Shown: in pieces, positions 24,767-32,874 of the stretch | Layout: the number at the start of each line of letters is the position of its first letter | How positions within the stretch are numbered: the first letter of the stretch is position 1 | NCBI RefSeq assembly: GCF_023541015.1 | Contig: NZ_JALNPR010000007.1 | Location: 61,738 to 125,737 of the forward strand | DNA: 64,000 nt | Direction: 5' to 3' | Source of the DNA: Marivivens donghaensis | Lineage (GTDB): Bacteria; Pseudomonadota; Alphaproteobacteria; Rhodobacterales; Rhodobacteraceae | Notes under the pieces: generated by a model | Told to the model about the DNA's origin: nothing | The model's database searches: none | The model's input: the letters and a program-made list of their open reading frames with translations, nothing else | Position numbers and translations under genes: made by a program

Positions 24767-25864
24767 ATGGCGGAAATCGGGATCGGTATCATCGGCGGTG
24801 GATACATGGGGAAGGCCCACGCCGTTGCCATGTCGGCTGTCGGTGCGGTGTTCAACACGACCCTTCGTCCGCGCTTGGAAATGGTCTGCGCCAGTTCCAA
24901 GGCCTCGGCCGAGAACTACCGCGTCGCCTATGGTTTTGCCCGTGGTACTGATGACTGGCGTGAATTGGTCAATGATCCCAAGGTCGAGGCCATTGTTATC
25001 GCATCCCCGCAGGCGACCCATCGTGCGATCGCCGAGGCGGCATTTGCGCTGAATAAACCTGTCTTTTGCGAAAAACCGCTCGGCGCCTCGCTCGACGACA
25101 GTCGCGCGATGGTGGCCGCTGCCGAAGGGCAGGTGAGCATGGTGGGCTTTAACTATATCCGCACCCCCGCGAGCCAATTCGCCCGCCAGCTTATCGCCGA
25201 AGGTGCGATTGGCGATGTTGTTTGGTTTCGCGGCGAACACACAGAGGACTTCTTGGCCGATCCAAATGCGCCTGCCAATTGGCGGACCCAAGGCGATGCG
25301 AACGGCACGATGGGGGATCTTGCGCCTCATATGATCAATGGCGCCTTGGCGCTGATCGGTCCGATCAAATCGGTAATTGCAGAGATCGAAACGGTGCACA
25401 ACAATCGCCCCGGCGGGATTGTGACCAATGATGATCATGGACAACTTATGTGCCGGTTTGCCAATGGGGCGATGGGGCAGATGTATTTCAGCCGCGTCGC
25501 ACATGGTCGCAAAATGGGCTACGCCTATGAGATTACAGGAACCAAAGGGGCCATCCGCTTTGATCAAGAGGATCAGAACGCGATCTGGCTTTATTCCATG
25601 GATGAACCCGAGGCGACGCGGGGCTTCCGCAAAATTCTGACGGGGCCCGCGCACCCCGATTACCTGCCCTTCTGTCAGGGTCCGGGGCATGGCACGGGCT
25701 ATCAGGACCAAATCATCATCGAAGCCCGTGATTTCTTGCGGGCGATTGAAACCCGCTCTCCCGTCTGGCCGACCTTTGAGGATGGCATGGAGGTGAACCA
25801 AGTGATTGAGGCGTCGATGGTGTCGTCGCGCAGCAAGGCTTGGGTTGAAGTATCGTCTGTCTGA
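24767..25864 (+). CDS. Gfo/Idh/MocA-family oxidoreductase
   Basis: 365 residues. N-terminal Rossmann motif GIGIIGGGYMGKAHA, then CEKPLGASLDDS with the conserved Lys, GFNYIRTPA, and DLAPHMINGAL with the conserved His. The family oxidises cyclitols and sugars with NAD(P). It starts the plus-strand half of the second cyclitol module, followed after 23 bases by an iolE paralogue, so an inositol or inosose isomer is the likely substrate. GGGAGGGG upstream gives a strong ribosome site. Confidence 0.85.
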   Translation: MAEIGIGIIGGGYMGKAHAVAMSAVGAVFNTTLRPRLEMVCASSKASAENYRVAYGFARGTDDWRELVNDPKVEAIVIASPQATHRAIAEAAFALNKPVFCEKPLGASLDDSRAMVAAAEGQVSMVGFNYIRTPASQFARQLIAEGAIGDVVWFRGEHTEDFLADPNAPANWRTQGDANGTMGDLAPHMINGALALIGPIKSVIAEIETVHNNRPGGIVTNDDHGQLMCRFANGAMGQMYFSRVAHGRKMGYAYEITGTKGAIRFDQEDQNAIWLYSMDEPEATRGFRKILTGPAHPDYLPFCQGPGHGTGYQDQIIIEARDFLRAIETRSPVWPTFEDGMEVNQVIEASMVSSRSKAWVEVSSV

Positions 25865-25887
25865 TTGCGTTTGAAAGGCGCCAGTAA

Positions 25888-26778
25888 ATGACCATCAAAA
25901 TCGCAAACGCCCCGTGTTCATGGGGCATCGAATTCGCTAGCGACCCGTCCTATCCGACATGGCAGTCGGTTTTGGATCAGTGCGCAGGAGCAGGGTATAA
26001 GGGGATCGAGCTCGGCCCGATTGGCTACATGCCCGAAGACCCTGCGGTCCTCGCGCCAGCCTTGGCAGAACGTGACCTAGAGATCGTCGGCGGCGTTGTG
26101 TTCCGTCCCTTCCATGATCCCGCAAAATGGGACGAGGTGATGGACGCAAGTGTTCGTACCTGCAAAGCGCTGGTCGCGCATGGGGCAGAGCACCTCGTTC
26201 TGATCGATAGCATTTCACCACGCCGCGCAGCCACCGCTGGCCGTGCGAATGAGGCCGAGCAGATGGACTCAGACGAATGGCGCGCGTTTCGGGATCGGAT
26301 CGCAGCCATCGCGAAAATGGGCACCGAAGACTATGGCCTGACCACCAGTATTCATGCCCATGCCGCAGGCTTTATCGACTTTGAGCCAGAGCTTGAAAGG
26401 CTCTTGGATGAGGTGGATGAGCGCGTGTTGAAAATCTGTTTTGATACGGGTCACCACTCCTATGCAGGGTTTGATCCAGTCTCCTTTATGAAACGGCACA
26501 TCAACCGTATTTCCTACATGCACTTCAAAGACATCAACCCAGTCGTAAAGGCAGACGTTGTCGCCAATCGGACCGATTTCTACAAAGCTTGCGGACAGGG
26601 TATTTTCTGCAACCTTGGTCAGGGCGATGTTGATTTTGCGGCTGTTCGGCAGGTCCTCCTCGACGCTGGGTTTGAGGGATGGTGCACCGTCGAACAGGAC
26701 TGCGACCCGTCCATGCCGGGCACGCCGCTAGAGGATGCCCGCGCAAACCGTCAGTACCTTCAATCCATCGGCTTTTGA
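25888..26778 (+). CDS. IolE-like sugar-phosphate isomerase/dehydratase (TIM barrel)
   Basis: 296 residues, the xylose isomerase-like barrel fold, paralogous to iolE but distinct. It starts IANAPCSWGIEF, typical of inosose dehydratase-like proteins, and has metal-site segments SIHAHAAGFID, CFDTGHHSYAG and YMHFKDINP. Dehydration or epimerisation of an inosose is the likely reaction. It lies between two Gfo/Idh/MocA dehydrogenases. Confidence 0.82.
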   Translation: MTIKIANAPCSWGIEFASDPSYPTWQSVLDQCAGAGYKGIELGPIGYMPEDPAVLAPALAERDLEIVGGVVFRPFHDPAKWDEVMDASVRTCKALVAHGAEHLVLIDSISPRRAATAGRANEAEQMDSDEWRAFRDRIAAIAKMGTEDYGLTTSIHAHAAGFIDFEPELERLLDEVDERVLKICFDTGHHSYAGFDPVSFMKRHINRISYMHFKDINPVVKADVVANRTDFYKACGQGIFCNLGQGDVDFAAVRQVLLDAGFEGWCTVEQDCDPSMPGTPLEDARANRQYLQSIGF

Positions 26779-26789
26779 GGAGACCGAAC

Positions 26790-27923
26790 ATGGCAAAGCT
26801 AAAATGGGGCATGATCGGCGGCGGTGAAGGCAGCCAAATTGGACCCGCGCACCGTTTGGGGGCTCAGGCGGATGGACGTTTCGAGTTTGTCGCTGGCGCA
26901 CTGGATCATCGTCCTGATGTGGGACGCGACTATGCGCAACGGCTCGGGATCGCTGAGGATCGTGCGTATGGCGATTGGCAAGAGATGCTGGCAGGAGAAA
27001 AGGGGCGCGACGATCGCGTTGACCTCGTGACCGTGGCAACTCCTAACGCTACCCACTTTGAAATCACAAAAGCGTTCCTTGAGGCTGGGTTCAACGTGCT
27101 GTGTGAAAAGCCGATGACCATGACCGTCGAAGAGGGCGAAGAGATTGTTCGGATCGCAGAAAAGACGGGCAAAATCTGCGCCGTGAACTACTGCTATTCG
27201 GCCTATCCGATGGTGCGTCAGGCTCGTGCGATGGTCCGTGCTGGCGAGATCGGGAAGGTGCGTCTAGTCGTCACGAACTTTAGCCACGGGCACCATGGCG
27301 ATGCGACCGATGCTGACAACCCGCGTGTGCGGTGGCGGTATGACCCCGCGATGGCGGGGGTGTCGGGGCAGTTCGCTGACTGCGGTATCCACGCGCTCCA
27401 TATGGCGACGTTTATTGCCGATGATACGGTTGAAAAATTATCGGCGGACTTTGCCTCCACAATCCCGAGCCGCGTGCTCGAAGACGATGCGATGGTTAAT
27501 TTCCGGATGGCGGGTGGCACGGTTGGTCGCTTGTGGACCTCGTCTGTGGCCATCGGTCGCCAGCACGGGTTCGACATTCAAGTCTTTGGCGAAACAGGCG
27601 GCTTGCGTTGGGCGTCCGAGCAGCCGAACCAGTTGATCTATACGCCCGTTGGTGGGCGCACGCAGATCATCGAGAAAGGCGAGGGGGGTCTGCACGAGGA
27701 CGCACAGCGTCTGTCCCGTGTTGCCATTGCCCACCCAGAGGGTTTTCCATTGGCCGTGGCGAACATCTACTGCGATCTCTCCGATGCGATCCGTGGTGAG
27801 ACACGTGATGGTTTGCCAAACGCGGCGGATGGTGTGCGGTCAATGGCGGCTGTTCACACCGCGGTTGCCTCGGCAAAACAGGGCGGCGCGTGGATGGATG
27901 CTCGCCCGCCAATGTTCCGTTAA
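26790..27923 (+). CDS. Gfo/Idh/MocA-family oxidoreductase
   Basis: 377 residues from the ATG at 26790 (GAGGAGACC upstream); the open frame reaches back into the previous gene and is not used. N-terminal GMIGGGEGSQIGPAHR, the CEKPMTMT loop with the conserved Lys, and DCGIHALHMATF with the conserved His. Proteins starting GMIGGG.GS.IG..HR form a subgroup of the family seen in inositol gene clusters of alphaproteobacteria. It is the last gene of the plus-strand module; its stop overlaps the convergent lacI stop within GTTAAC. Confidence 0.84.
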   Translation: MAKLKWGMIGGGEGSQIGPAHRLGAQADGRFEFVAGALDHRPDVGRDYAQRLGIAEDRAYGDWQEMLAGEKGRDDRVDLVTVATPNATHFEITKAFLEAGFNVLCEKPMTMTVEEGEEIVRIAEKTGKICAVNYCYSAYPMVRQARAMVRAGEIGKVRLVVTNFSHGHHGDATDADNPRVRWRYDPAMAGVSGQFADCGIHALHMATFIADDTVEKLSADFASTIPSRVLEDDAMVNFRMAGGTVGRLWTSSVAIGRQHGFDIQVFGETGGLRWASEQPNQLIYTPVGGRTQIIEKGEGGLHEDAQRLSRVAIAHPEGFPLAVANIYCDLSDAIRGETRDGLPNAADGVRSMAAVHTAVASAKQGGAWMDARPPMFR

Positions 27924-28924
27924 CGGCTCTGGATCGGGCGCAACGTTTTGCGCTCGACCACATGACATGGGAACAATCGTGCCTCTGGGTAGCGATCTGG
28001 GTTTTCGAGCATGGCCACCATCAGTTCGACCGAAGACGCAATGATCTGCGCGATTGGTTGGTGGATGGTGGTCAGGGCGATGTTTTCCCAGCCAGCCATT
28101 TCCATGTTGTTGAATCCGAGTAGACCAACATCGTTTGGCACACCTTTGCCGAGGTCCTGAAGACCACTCAGGATGCCGACTGACAAAACGTCGTCGCCGC
28201 CAAAATAGGCTTCTGCCAAACCGTGTTCTGCGATCCTTAGAATTTCAGCGCGTCCGGCCTGAAACGAATATGCTGACGCAAAGCTGAATGTGAACGCGAT
28301 GTCCGGATGCTGCGCCATCTCCGCACGGAAGCCTTCGAGACGATCCAAGGTCGAGGTTGCCCGCTTCGGTCCGCCCAAAAACGCGATGGATTTGTATCCT
28401 CGGGACACCAACTCACGTGCCGCCATCCGTCCTGCGGCTACGTTATCGATCCCTACAACGTGAACATCAGGGCTTGTTGCGTGCCGTCCAAAGGTGTTGA
28501 CGACAGGGATGTTCTTATCCCGAAAGGCCTTAGAAAATTCTGGGGGGAGAGTGGACGACACCACCATAACACCATCAACCGAATACTGTTGTAACATCCG
28601 CACTGAATTTTCAGGGTCTGTTTCATTGCTCAAGTTGACGAGCAACGGGCGGAGGCCGCAGTCCTGCAGGGCACGGGTAAAACGGTCGAACACTTCTAGA
28701 AAAACAGGGTTGTAGAAGTTGTCAGAGACAAGGCCGATCAATTTGGTTCGACGGGTGGTCAGGCTCCGCGCGATAAAGTTTGGACTGTAACCCAACTCTG
28801 CCGCCGCCTTTTCGACCTTTTTACGCATCTTGTCAGAGACAGACGCCCCATCTGTAAAGGTGCGCGACACCGCAGAGGTCGAAACGCCAGCCCGTAAGGC
28901 AACATCCTTAAGCGTCGGTGTCAT
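27920..28924 (-). CDS. LacI-family regulator of the second cyclitol module
   Basis: 334 residues. The helix-turn-helix is TLKDVALRAGVSTSAVSRTFT near the N-terminus, followed by the LacI hinge (KAAAELGYSPNFIARSL) and a periplasmic-binding-like ligand domain. Its probable operator, TTGCAA-N4-TTGCAW, is found before its own gene (29002-29017) and in the divergent promoter at 24728-24743. It shares little with the first LacI protein, and the two operators are unrelated, so the two modules should respond to different signals. Confidence 0.88.
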   Translation of the reverse strand: MTPTLKDVALRAGVSTSAVSRTFTDGASVSDKMRKKVEKAAAELGYSPNFIARSLTTRRTKLIGLVSDNFYNPVFLEVFDRFTRALQDCGLRPLLVNLSNETDPENSVRMLQQYSVDGVMVVSSTLPPEFSKAFRDKNIPVVNTFGRHATSPDVHVVGIDNVAAGRMAARELVSRGYKSIAFLGGPKRATSTLDRLEGFRAEMAQHPDIAFTFSFASAYSFQAGRAEILRIAEHGLAEAYFGGDDVLSVGILSGLQDLGKGVPNDVGLLGFNNMEMAGWENIALTTIHQPIAQIIASSVELMVAMLENPDRYPEARLFPCHVVERKTLRPIQSR

Positions 28925-29001
28925 GCGGTAATATCCTAGGTCATTTCTTTTGCGGCCAACCTACACAAGTCTGGAACAAGGCTCAGCAAAAAAGTAAAAT
29001 T

Positions 29002-29017
29002 TTGCAAACTATTGCAT
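29002..29017. promoter_or_regulatory. Operator of the second LacI regulator, upstream of its own gene
   Basis: TTGCAA-ACTA-TTGCAT, matching the site at 24728-24743 in 11 of 12 arm positions with the same spacing, 78 bases before the LacI start codon. It implies autoregulation. Confidence 0.6.
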
Positions 29018-29207
29018 CCTTATATTCGGCGGAGCAGGGTGAGACGGTAGTTCTGCCCTGCAGATTACGGTTGCCATGGTCTCAGACATGACCGTCACCT
29101 GAACAATGATACGAAGCTCGGAGCAAGCTGAGTGATAGTTCTGGGAAGGTTCTATCCAATATAAAACGTTAGCAATTTATTAACATAATCTTCATTATGA
29201 AATTCAA

Positions 29208-29227
29208 GATGGGGCTCAAACCCCATC
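29208..29227 (-). terminator. Hairpin at the end of the ccdB-like gene
   Basis: A perfect 7-bp stem GATGGGG (29208-29214) and CCCCATC (29221-29227) with loop CTCAAA, overlapping the stop codon of the minus-strand toxin gene and followed on that strand by TTGAATTTC. A modest terminator. Confidence 0.5.
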
Positions 29228-29509
29228 GATCAAGATATCCAGCGCCCTCTTGATCTGATCACGGTATTCGGACAACGAACCTACTTGTTCGTTCAGTTCA
29301 CCTCTCAAGACCGCCGCGATCTCCTGCACACGGACGATCCATTCTTGATCGCCGAACACGACCTTGGGTGTCAGTCCTGGAAACGATGCATATCGTCCGG
29401 CGTCTCTTAGCGGTGCAACGACCCGAGAGACTTCGATGCCAATAAGGTCTGTCTGCAGATCGACAACCAACTGACCGCTTTTCAGGCGAAAAACATCGAA
29501 TTGCGCCAT
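29216..29509 (-). CDS. CcdB-family toxin
   Basis: 97 residues, the usual CcdB length. N-terminus QFDVFRLKSGQLVVDLQTDLIG is typical of the family. CcdB poisons DNA gyrase. The C-terminal Trp-Gly-Ile of F-plasmid CcdB that contacts gyrase is not present; the protein ends ILIDGV, as in many chromosomal members, so its target is not certain. It overlaps the antitoxin stop by one base (TGATG), the standard antitoxin-first arrangement on the minus strand. Confidence 0.85.
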   Translation of the reverse strand: MAQFDVFRLKSGQLVVDLQTDLIGIEVSRVVAPLRDAGRYASFPGLTPKVVFGDQEWIVRVQEIAAVLRGELNEQVGSLSEYRDQIKRALDILIDGV

Positions 29510-29730
29510 CAGAAGCTTCTCAAGTCAGTGAGCGCTAGACCTTCGCGCTCCACTTCCGTGATATACTGTTCAATCGCAGCAGAGTTTTCAAGGCGCCACA
29601 GCCGATTGCGCTCCGACTTCGTCGCATCAGCGATAGCCGCTTCCGCGAGGCGCGACATATTCAACCCTAAATCCCTCGCCGTTTGTACAATGTCAGCGTC
29701 GAGGGTCAGGTTCACTTTAACTCGTCCCAT
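29509..29730 (-). CDS. CcdA-family antitoxin
   Basis: 73 residues from the ATG at 29730; a TTG 12 bases upstream is less likely. The N-terminal RVKVNLTLDADIVQTARDLGLN is a ribbon-helix-helix DNA-binding segment, and the C-terminal half (NSAAIEQYITEVEREGLAL) is the toxin-binding tail of CcdA-type antitoxins. It should neutralise the adjacent CcdB-like protein and repress its own operon. Direct repeats just upstream may be its operator. Confidence 0.85.
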   Translation of the reverse strand: MGRVKVNLTLDADIVQTARDLGLNMSRLAEAAIADATKSERNRLWRLENSAAIEQYITEVEREGLALTDLRSF

Positions 29731-29745
29731 GCGGTCACCCAAATT

Positions 29746-29766
29746 AGGAGTATGTTTCAGGAGTAT
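29746..29766. repeat. Direct repeat upstream of the ccdA-like gene (candidate operator)
   Basis: AGGAGTAT at 29746-29753 and again at 29759-29766, a 13-bp period, starting 16 bases before the antitoxin start. Ribbon-helix-helix antitoxins often bind short repeated half-sites of this kind. Confidence 0.4.
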
Positions 29767-29937
29767 ATTGTAGGCTCAAGATCGAGCTTAGTGAAGTTAA
29801 ATCCGAAAACTATGATTAGTGGAGCTGAATTCCGGGTTTGCAATTTCCAATAAGTACCAGATTCTACAATGATCATAGTTATGTTAATAAATGGCGAGGC
29901 GGGCGCAACTTCGACGCAATAATTTGTCTGCTAATGC

Positions 29938-30957
29938 TCAACTCAACCCATTCAGCAACGCCTTAGCCTCTGGCATCCGATCCAGACTGGACGCAATCCG
30001 CTCTCGCCATTTGGGGCCTTGTGACAAGGCCAGCTCATAGGCCTCTGAGAGATCATCTGGACGATCTTCGGCGAGCACTCGGATCAAAAACGCCGCTTGC
30101 GCGCGATCCTTTCGCGCTTTTGCTTCATCTGGTCCACCCTGACGTCTGCTGGCTACGATCAACTTATGGATGGCAAATCTCTCCGGACGAGGAATCTGAA
30201 CAAGGACGCCAGACCGATATATGGCTAACGCATGCATTGGTTCAGCGATTAAGAAGTTCAGATAATTCAGGGCCTGGGCGCTTACACCGAGGGCCGGAAG
30301 TGGCTTTATGCCTTCGTCCCCGAAGGCGGGCGTCAGGAATTCGACCATTGCCTCCCCTCCGCTTTGACGCCATTTCCAGATTTGGCGATCAAATACTCCC
30401 GGCACCGCTTCGAATTTCATAGACCGAAGGATATCACTCGGTTCTTGCTCGACACGATCACCGAGTGCGACAGAAAGCCTTTCAAAGCTGGTAAAATCGA
30501 TATCCCCCGTCTGGGCTATCTCATCCGAGTCGAACCGAATACCCAGCTCGCCTTGGTAAAGCGCGTACGAGGCCGTTCCGATCAACGTGCCGCCAAGACG
30601 AAAAACGCCAGCTTTTGAGAATGCCAATAGAAGCGATCCCGTTTCTCGGTCTGTCCCAATCAGGCCTTCGGCTCTTAGGACACGCGCTAAGCGTGACATC
30701 CGCTTTTGCCGATCATGCGCATCAGCTTTCAGTTCAGAAGCGCCCGCAAGACGACTTCGAAGATCCGCATTATCCTCTCCAATATACCGACTTTTCATTT
30801 CAGTGCCGATACGAAACCGATCGTAAAGATATGTCCGCCCGTTGCGATGCCTTTCTTCGATGCTCCCCACGACTTCTGACGCGGCCTCGTCAAGGTGCAT
30901 GCGCAACAAATCCTGATAGACAACCTGTGCAGTGCGAGAGTGTGAAACTGGGCCCAT
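29938..30957 (-). CDS. Nucleotidyltransferase-fold protein, GSU2403-like
   Basis: 339 residues from the ATG at 30957 (TAGGA upstream); in-frame codons continue to 31014 but lie in the repeat-rich promoter. The central part has GGTLIGTASYALYQ followed by an Asp-x-Asp (TGDIDFTS), the pattern of GSU2403-family nucleotidyltransferase-fold proteins, and the C-terminal region (ERFAIHKLIVASRR) has the helical bundle of that family. Such proteins are often found near toxin-antitoxin or defence genes, and here a ccdAB pair is 200 bases away. No biochemical role can be assigned. Confidence 0.7.
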   Translation of the reverse strand: MGPVSHSRTAQVVYQDLLRMHLDEAASEVVGSIEERHRNGRTYLYDRFRIGTEMKSRYIGEDNADLRSRLAGASELKADAHDRQKRMSRLARVLRAEGLIGTDRETGSLLLAFSKAGVFRLGGTLIGTASYALYQGELGIRFDSDEIAQTGDIDFTSFERLSVALGDRVEQEPSDILRSMKFEAVPGVFDRQIWKWRQSGGEAMVEFLTPAFGDEGIKPLPALGVSAQALNYLNFLIAEPMHALAIYRSGVLVQIPRPERFAIHKLIVASRRQGGPDEAKARKDRAQAAFLIRVLAEDRPDDLSEAYELALSQGPKWRERIASSLDRMPEAKALLNGLS

Positions 30958-30966
30958 ATTCATCCT

Positions 30967-31010
30967 ATGTGCATCAAATACAATGATGTTGCACATAAAC
31001 GTCATGTGCA
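30967..31010. repeat. Three ATGTGCA repeats upstream of the GSU2403-like gene
   Basis: ATGTGCA at 30967-30973, its complement TGCACAT at 30990-30996, and ATGTGCA at 31004-31010; a partial TACACAT follows at 31027-31033. The set lies immediately upstream of the chosen start and looks like an operator array. Confidence 0.45.
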
Positions 31011-31397
31011 GCATTTAAATTTTTGATACACATAACTGAGAACCAGTTCCAGAGGGAGCAATCTCAGTTAGCGCTGATTGATAGCGTCACATAGATGAAA
31101 AGGATGCGCAGCGACGGTCTATGAGAATGTGCACCAATCATAACCTATCGAGCGTTGCATCTTTGCAGCAAGGCTAAGTCGACCAAACCATTGTCTATCT
31201 GCGTGCCGATCTCAGTGACGCACCTCTAGCCATCAGATCGGCGTTAAACTAAAAAAGAACTCTAAAAACGATCTATTTATCTTCAATGCAAGGATATCGA
31301 ATGAGCCACCGTAGGTACTAACGTAATGAGTTAGTATAAGACAAAGGCAAGAGGTCTTCATCAAGAAGCGCCATGGACGACATATCAAAATCAACCA
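31011..31397. other. Gene-free stretch between the GSU2403-like gene and the aldehyde dehydrogenase
   Basis: About 390 bases, more AT-rich than the flanking genes. Apart from the tail of the repeat array I see no gene, no RNA gene and no clear hairpin. It marks the boundary between the toxin-antitoxin region and the catabolic locus. Confidence 0.4.
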
Positions 31398-32864
31398 TCA
31401 CCGCATCACAAACGGGTCAGGGATTGGGTCGTCGCTGGTGCGGAGCCAAACTGCCTTGGTTGTTGTGTAGTCCAATGCCGCTTCGATCCCGCCTTCTCGA
31501 CCATGCCCGCTGAGCCCGTGCCCGCCGAAAGGCGCCAATGGGCTGACGGCTCGGTAGGTGTTGACCCAGACGATACCTGACCGAATGCCGCGGATCATGC
31601 GGTGGGCGCGGGTGAGGTTCTGGGTAAAGACCCCTGCCCCGAGGCCGAATTTAGTGTCATTCGCGATGGCGAGCGCTTCGGCTTCGGTGTAGAACCCAAT
31701 GACGGAGAGGACAGGCCCAAAGAATTCGTTGCTGAGACAGGGCGCGTCTTTTGCGTCCGAACAGTCGATGATTGTGGGCGGGAAATAATTGCCTTCGCGA
31801 TCGAGAGGCGCGCCGCCCGTCATCACCGTCGCTCCGCAATCAACTGACCGTTTGATCAGGTCGACGGCTGTCTCGATCTGGCGCGCGGAACAAAGCGGGC
31901 CGACTTCGGTTTCCATTTTGTCGGGCACACCAATCACAACAGCCTCGGCCTTTTGTTTGAGGCGGGCGAGGAAGGTGTCTTTGATCGCATTGTGCACGAT
32001 GAGGCGGGATCCGGCGACGCAGCTTTGCCCAGTCGCGGCAAAAATACCCGACACCTGCGCATTCACCGCGCTTTCGATATCCGCGTCGTCGAACACAATG
32101 AACGGCGATTTGCCACCGAGTTCGAGCGAAGTAGAAGCGAGGTTTTCAGCCGAATTTCGCACGATTTGACGTGCCGTGGACGGGCCGCCCGTAAAGGCAA
32201 CATGAGCGACCTTGGGGTGCGAGGTTAGTACCGCGCCGCATTCAGCGCCAAAGCCCGTGATGACGTTCAGAACGCCCTTTGGAAATCCTGCCTGATCAAA
32301 TATCCGCGCGAATTCGAGCAAGGGGGCGGGACCTTCCTCGGACGCTTTAAGCACCACTGTGCAGCCCGCGGCCAAGGCGGGGCCGATTTTGACCGCAGAT
32401 AGGAAGAGTTGAGAGTTCCACGGGACGATTGCAGCGACAACGCCGATGGGTTCGCGGCGAAGCCAGACCTCCATATCGGGTTTATCAATGGGGAGGTGCG
32501 CGCCCTCTATCTTATCGGCAAGGCCCGCATAATACCGATAATAATCAGCAACATAGGCGATCTGTGCAGATGTTTCGCGGATGATCTTGCCAGTATCCTT
32601 GGTCTCCAGTTCTGCCAGCTTTGGCGCGTTTTCAGCGATCAAATCCGCCAGTCGATACAGAAGTTTACCACGCGCCGTTGCGGTCATCAGCGACCACTCG
32701 GGCGACAGGAATGCAGCATGAGCAGCTTCAACAGCGCGGTTCACATCGGCCGTTCGAGCCTCTGGCATGGTGGCCCAAACAGCGTTTGTCGACGGATCGC
32801 GACTGTCAAACTGAGCGGACCCATCGTCAAACGCACCGCCGATATATTGCTGAAACTGCTGCAT
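31398..32864 (-). CDS. Aldehyde dehydrogenase
   Basis: 488 residues from the ATG at 32864, preceded on the minus strand by AAAGGA; a longer start adds six residues. NAD(P)-dependent ALDH signatures are present: FTGGPSTA, the catalytic Glu in LELGGKSP, and the catalytic Cys in GQSCVAGSR. It should oxidise an aldehyde released by the upstream enzymes to an acid. It is the last gene of a minus-strand operon with a luciferase-like monooxygenase, a flavin reductase, an alpha/beta hydrolase and a DUF1185 protein. Confidence 0.9.
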   Translation of the reverse strand: MQQFQQYIGGAFDDGSAQFDSRDPSTNAVWATMPEARTADVNRAVEAAHAAFLSPEWSLMTATARGKLLYRLADLIAENAPKLAELETKDTGKIIRETSAQIAYVADYYRYYAGLADKIEGAHLPIDKPDMEVWLRREPIGVVAAIVPWNSQLFLSAVKIGPALAAGCTVVLKASEEGPAPLLEFARIFDQAGFPKGVLNVITGFGAECGAVLTSHPKVAHVAFTGGPSTARQIVRNSAENLASTSLELGGKSPFIVFDDADIESAVNAQVSGIFAATGQSCVAGSRLIVHNAIKDTFLARLKQKAEAVVIGVPDKMETEVGPLCSARQIETAVDLIKRSVDCGATVMTGGAPLDREGNYFPPTIIDCSDAKDAPCLSNEFFGPVLSVIGFYTEAEALAIANDTKFGLGAGVFTQNLTRAHRMIRGIRSGIVWVNTYRAVSPLAPFGGHGLSGHGREGGIEAALDYTTTKAVWLRTSDDPIPDPFVMR

Positions 32865-32874
32865 GTGTCGTCCT

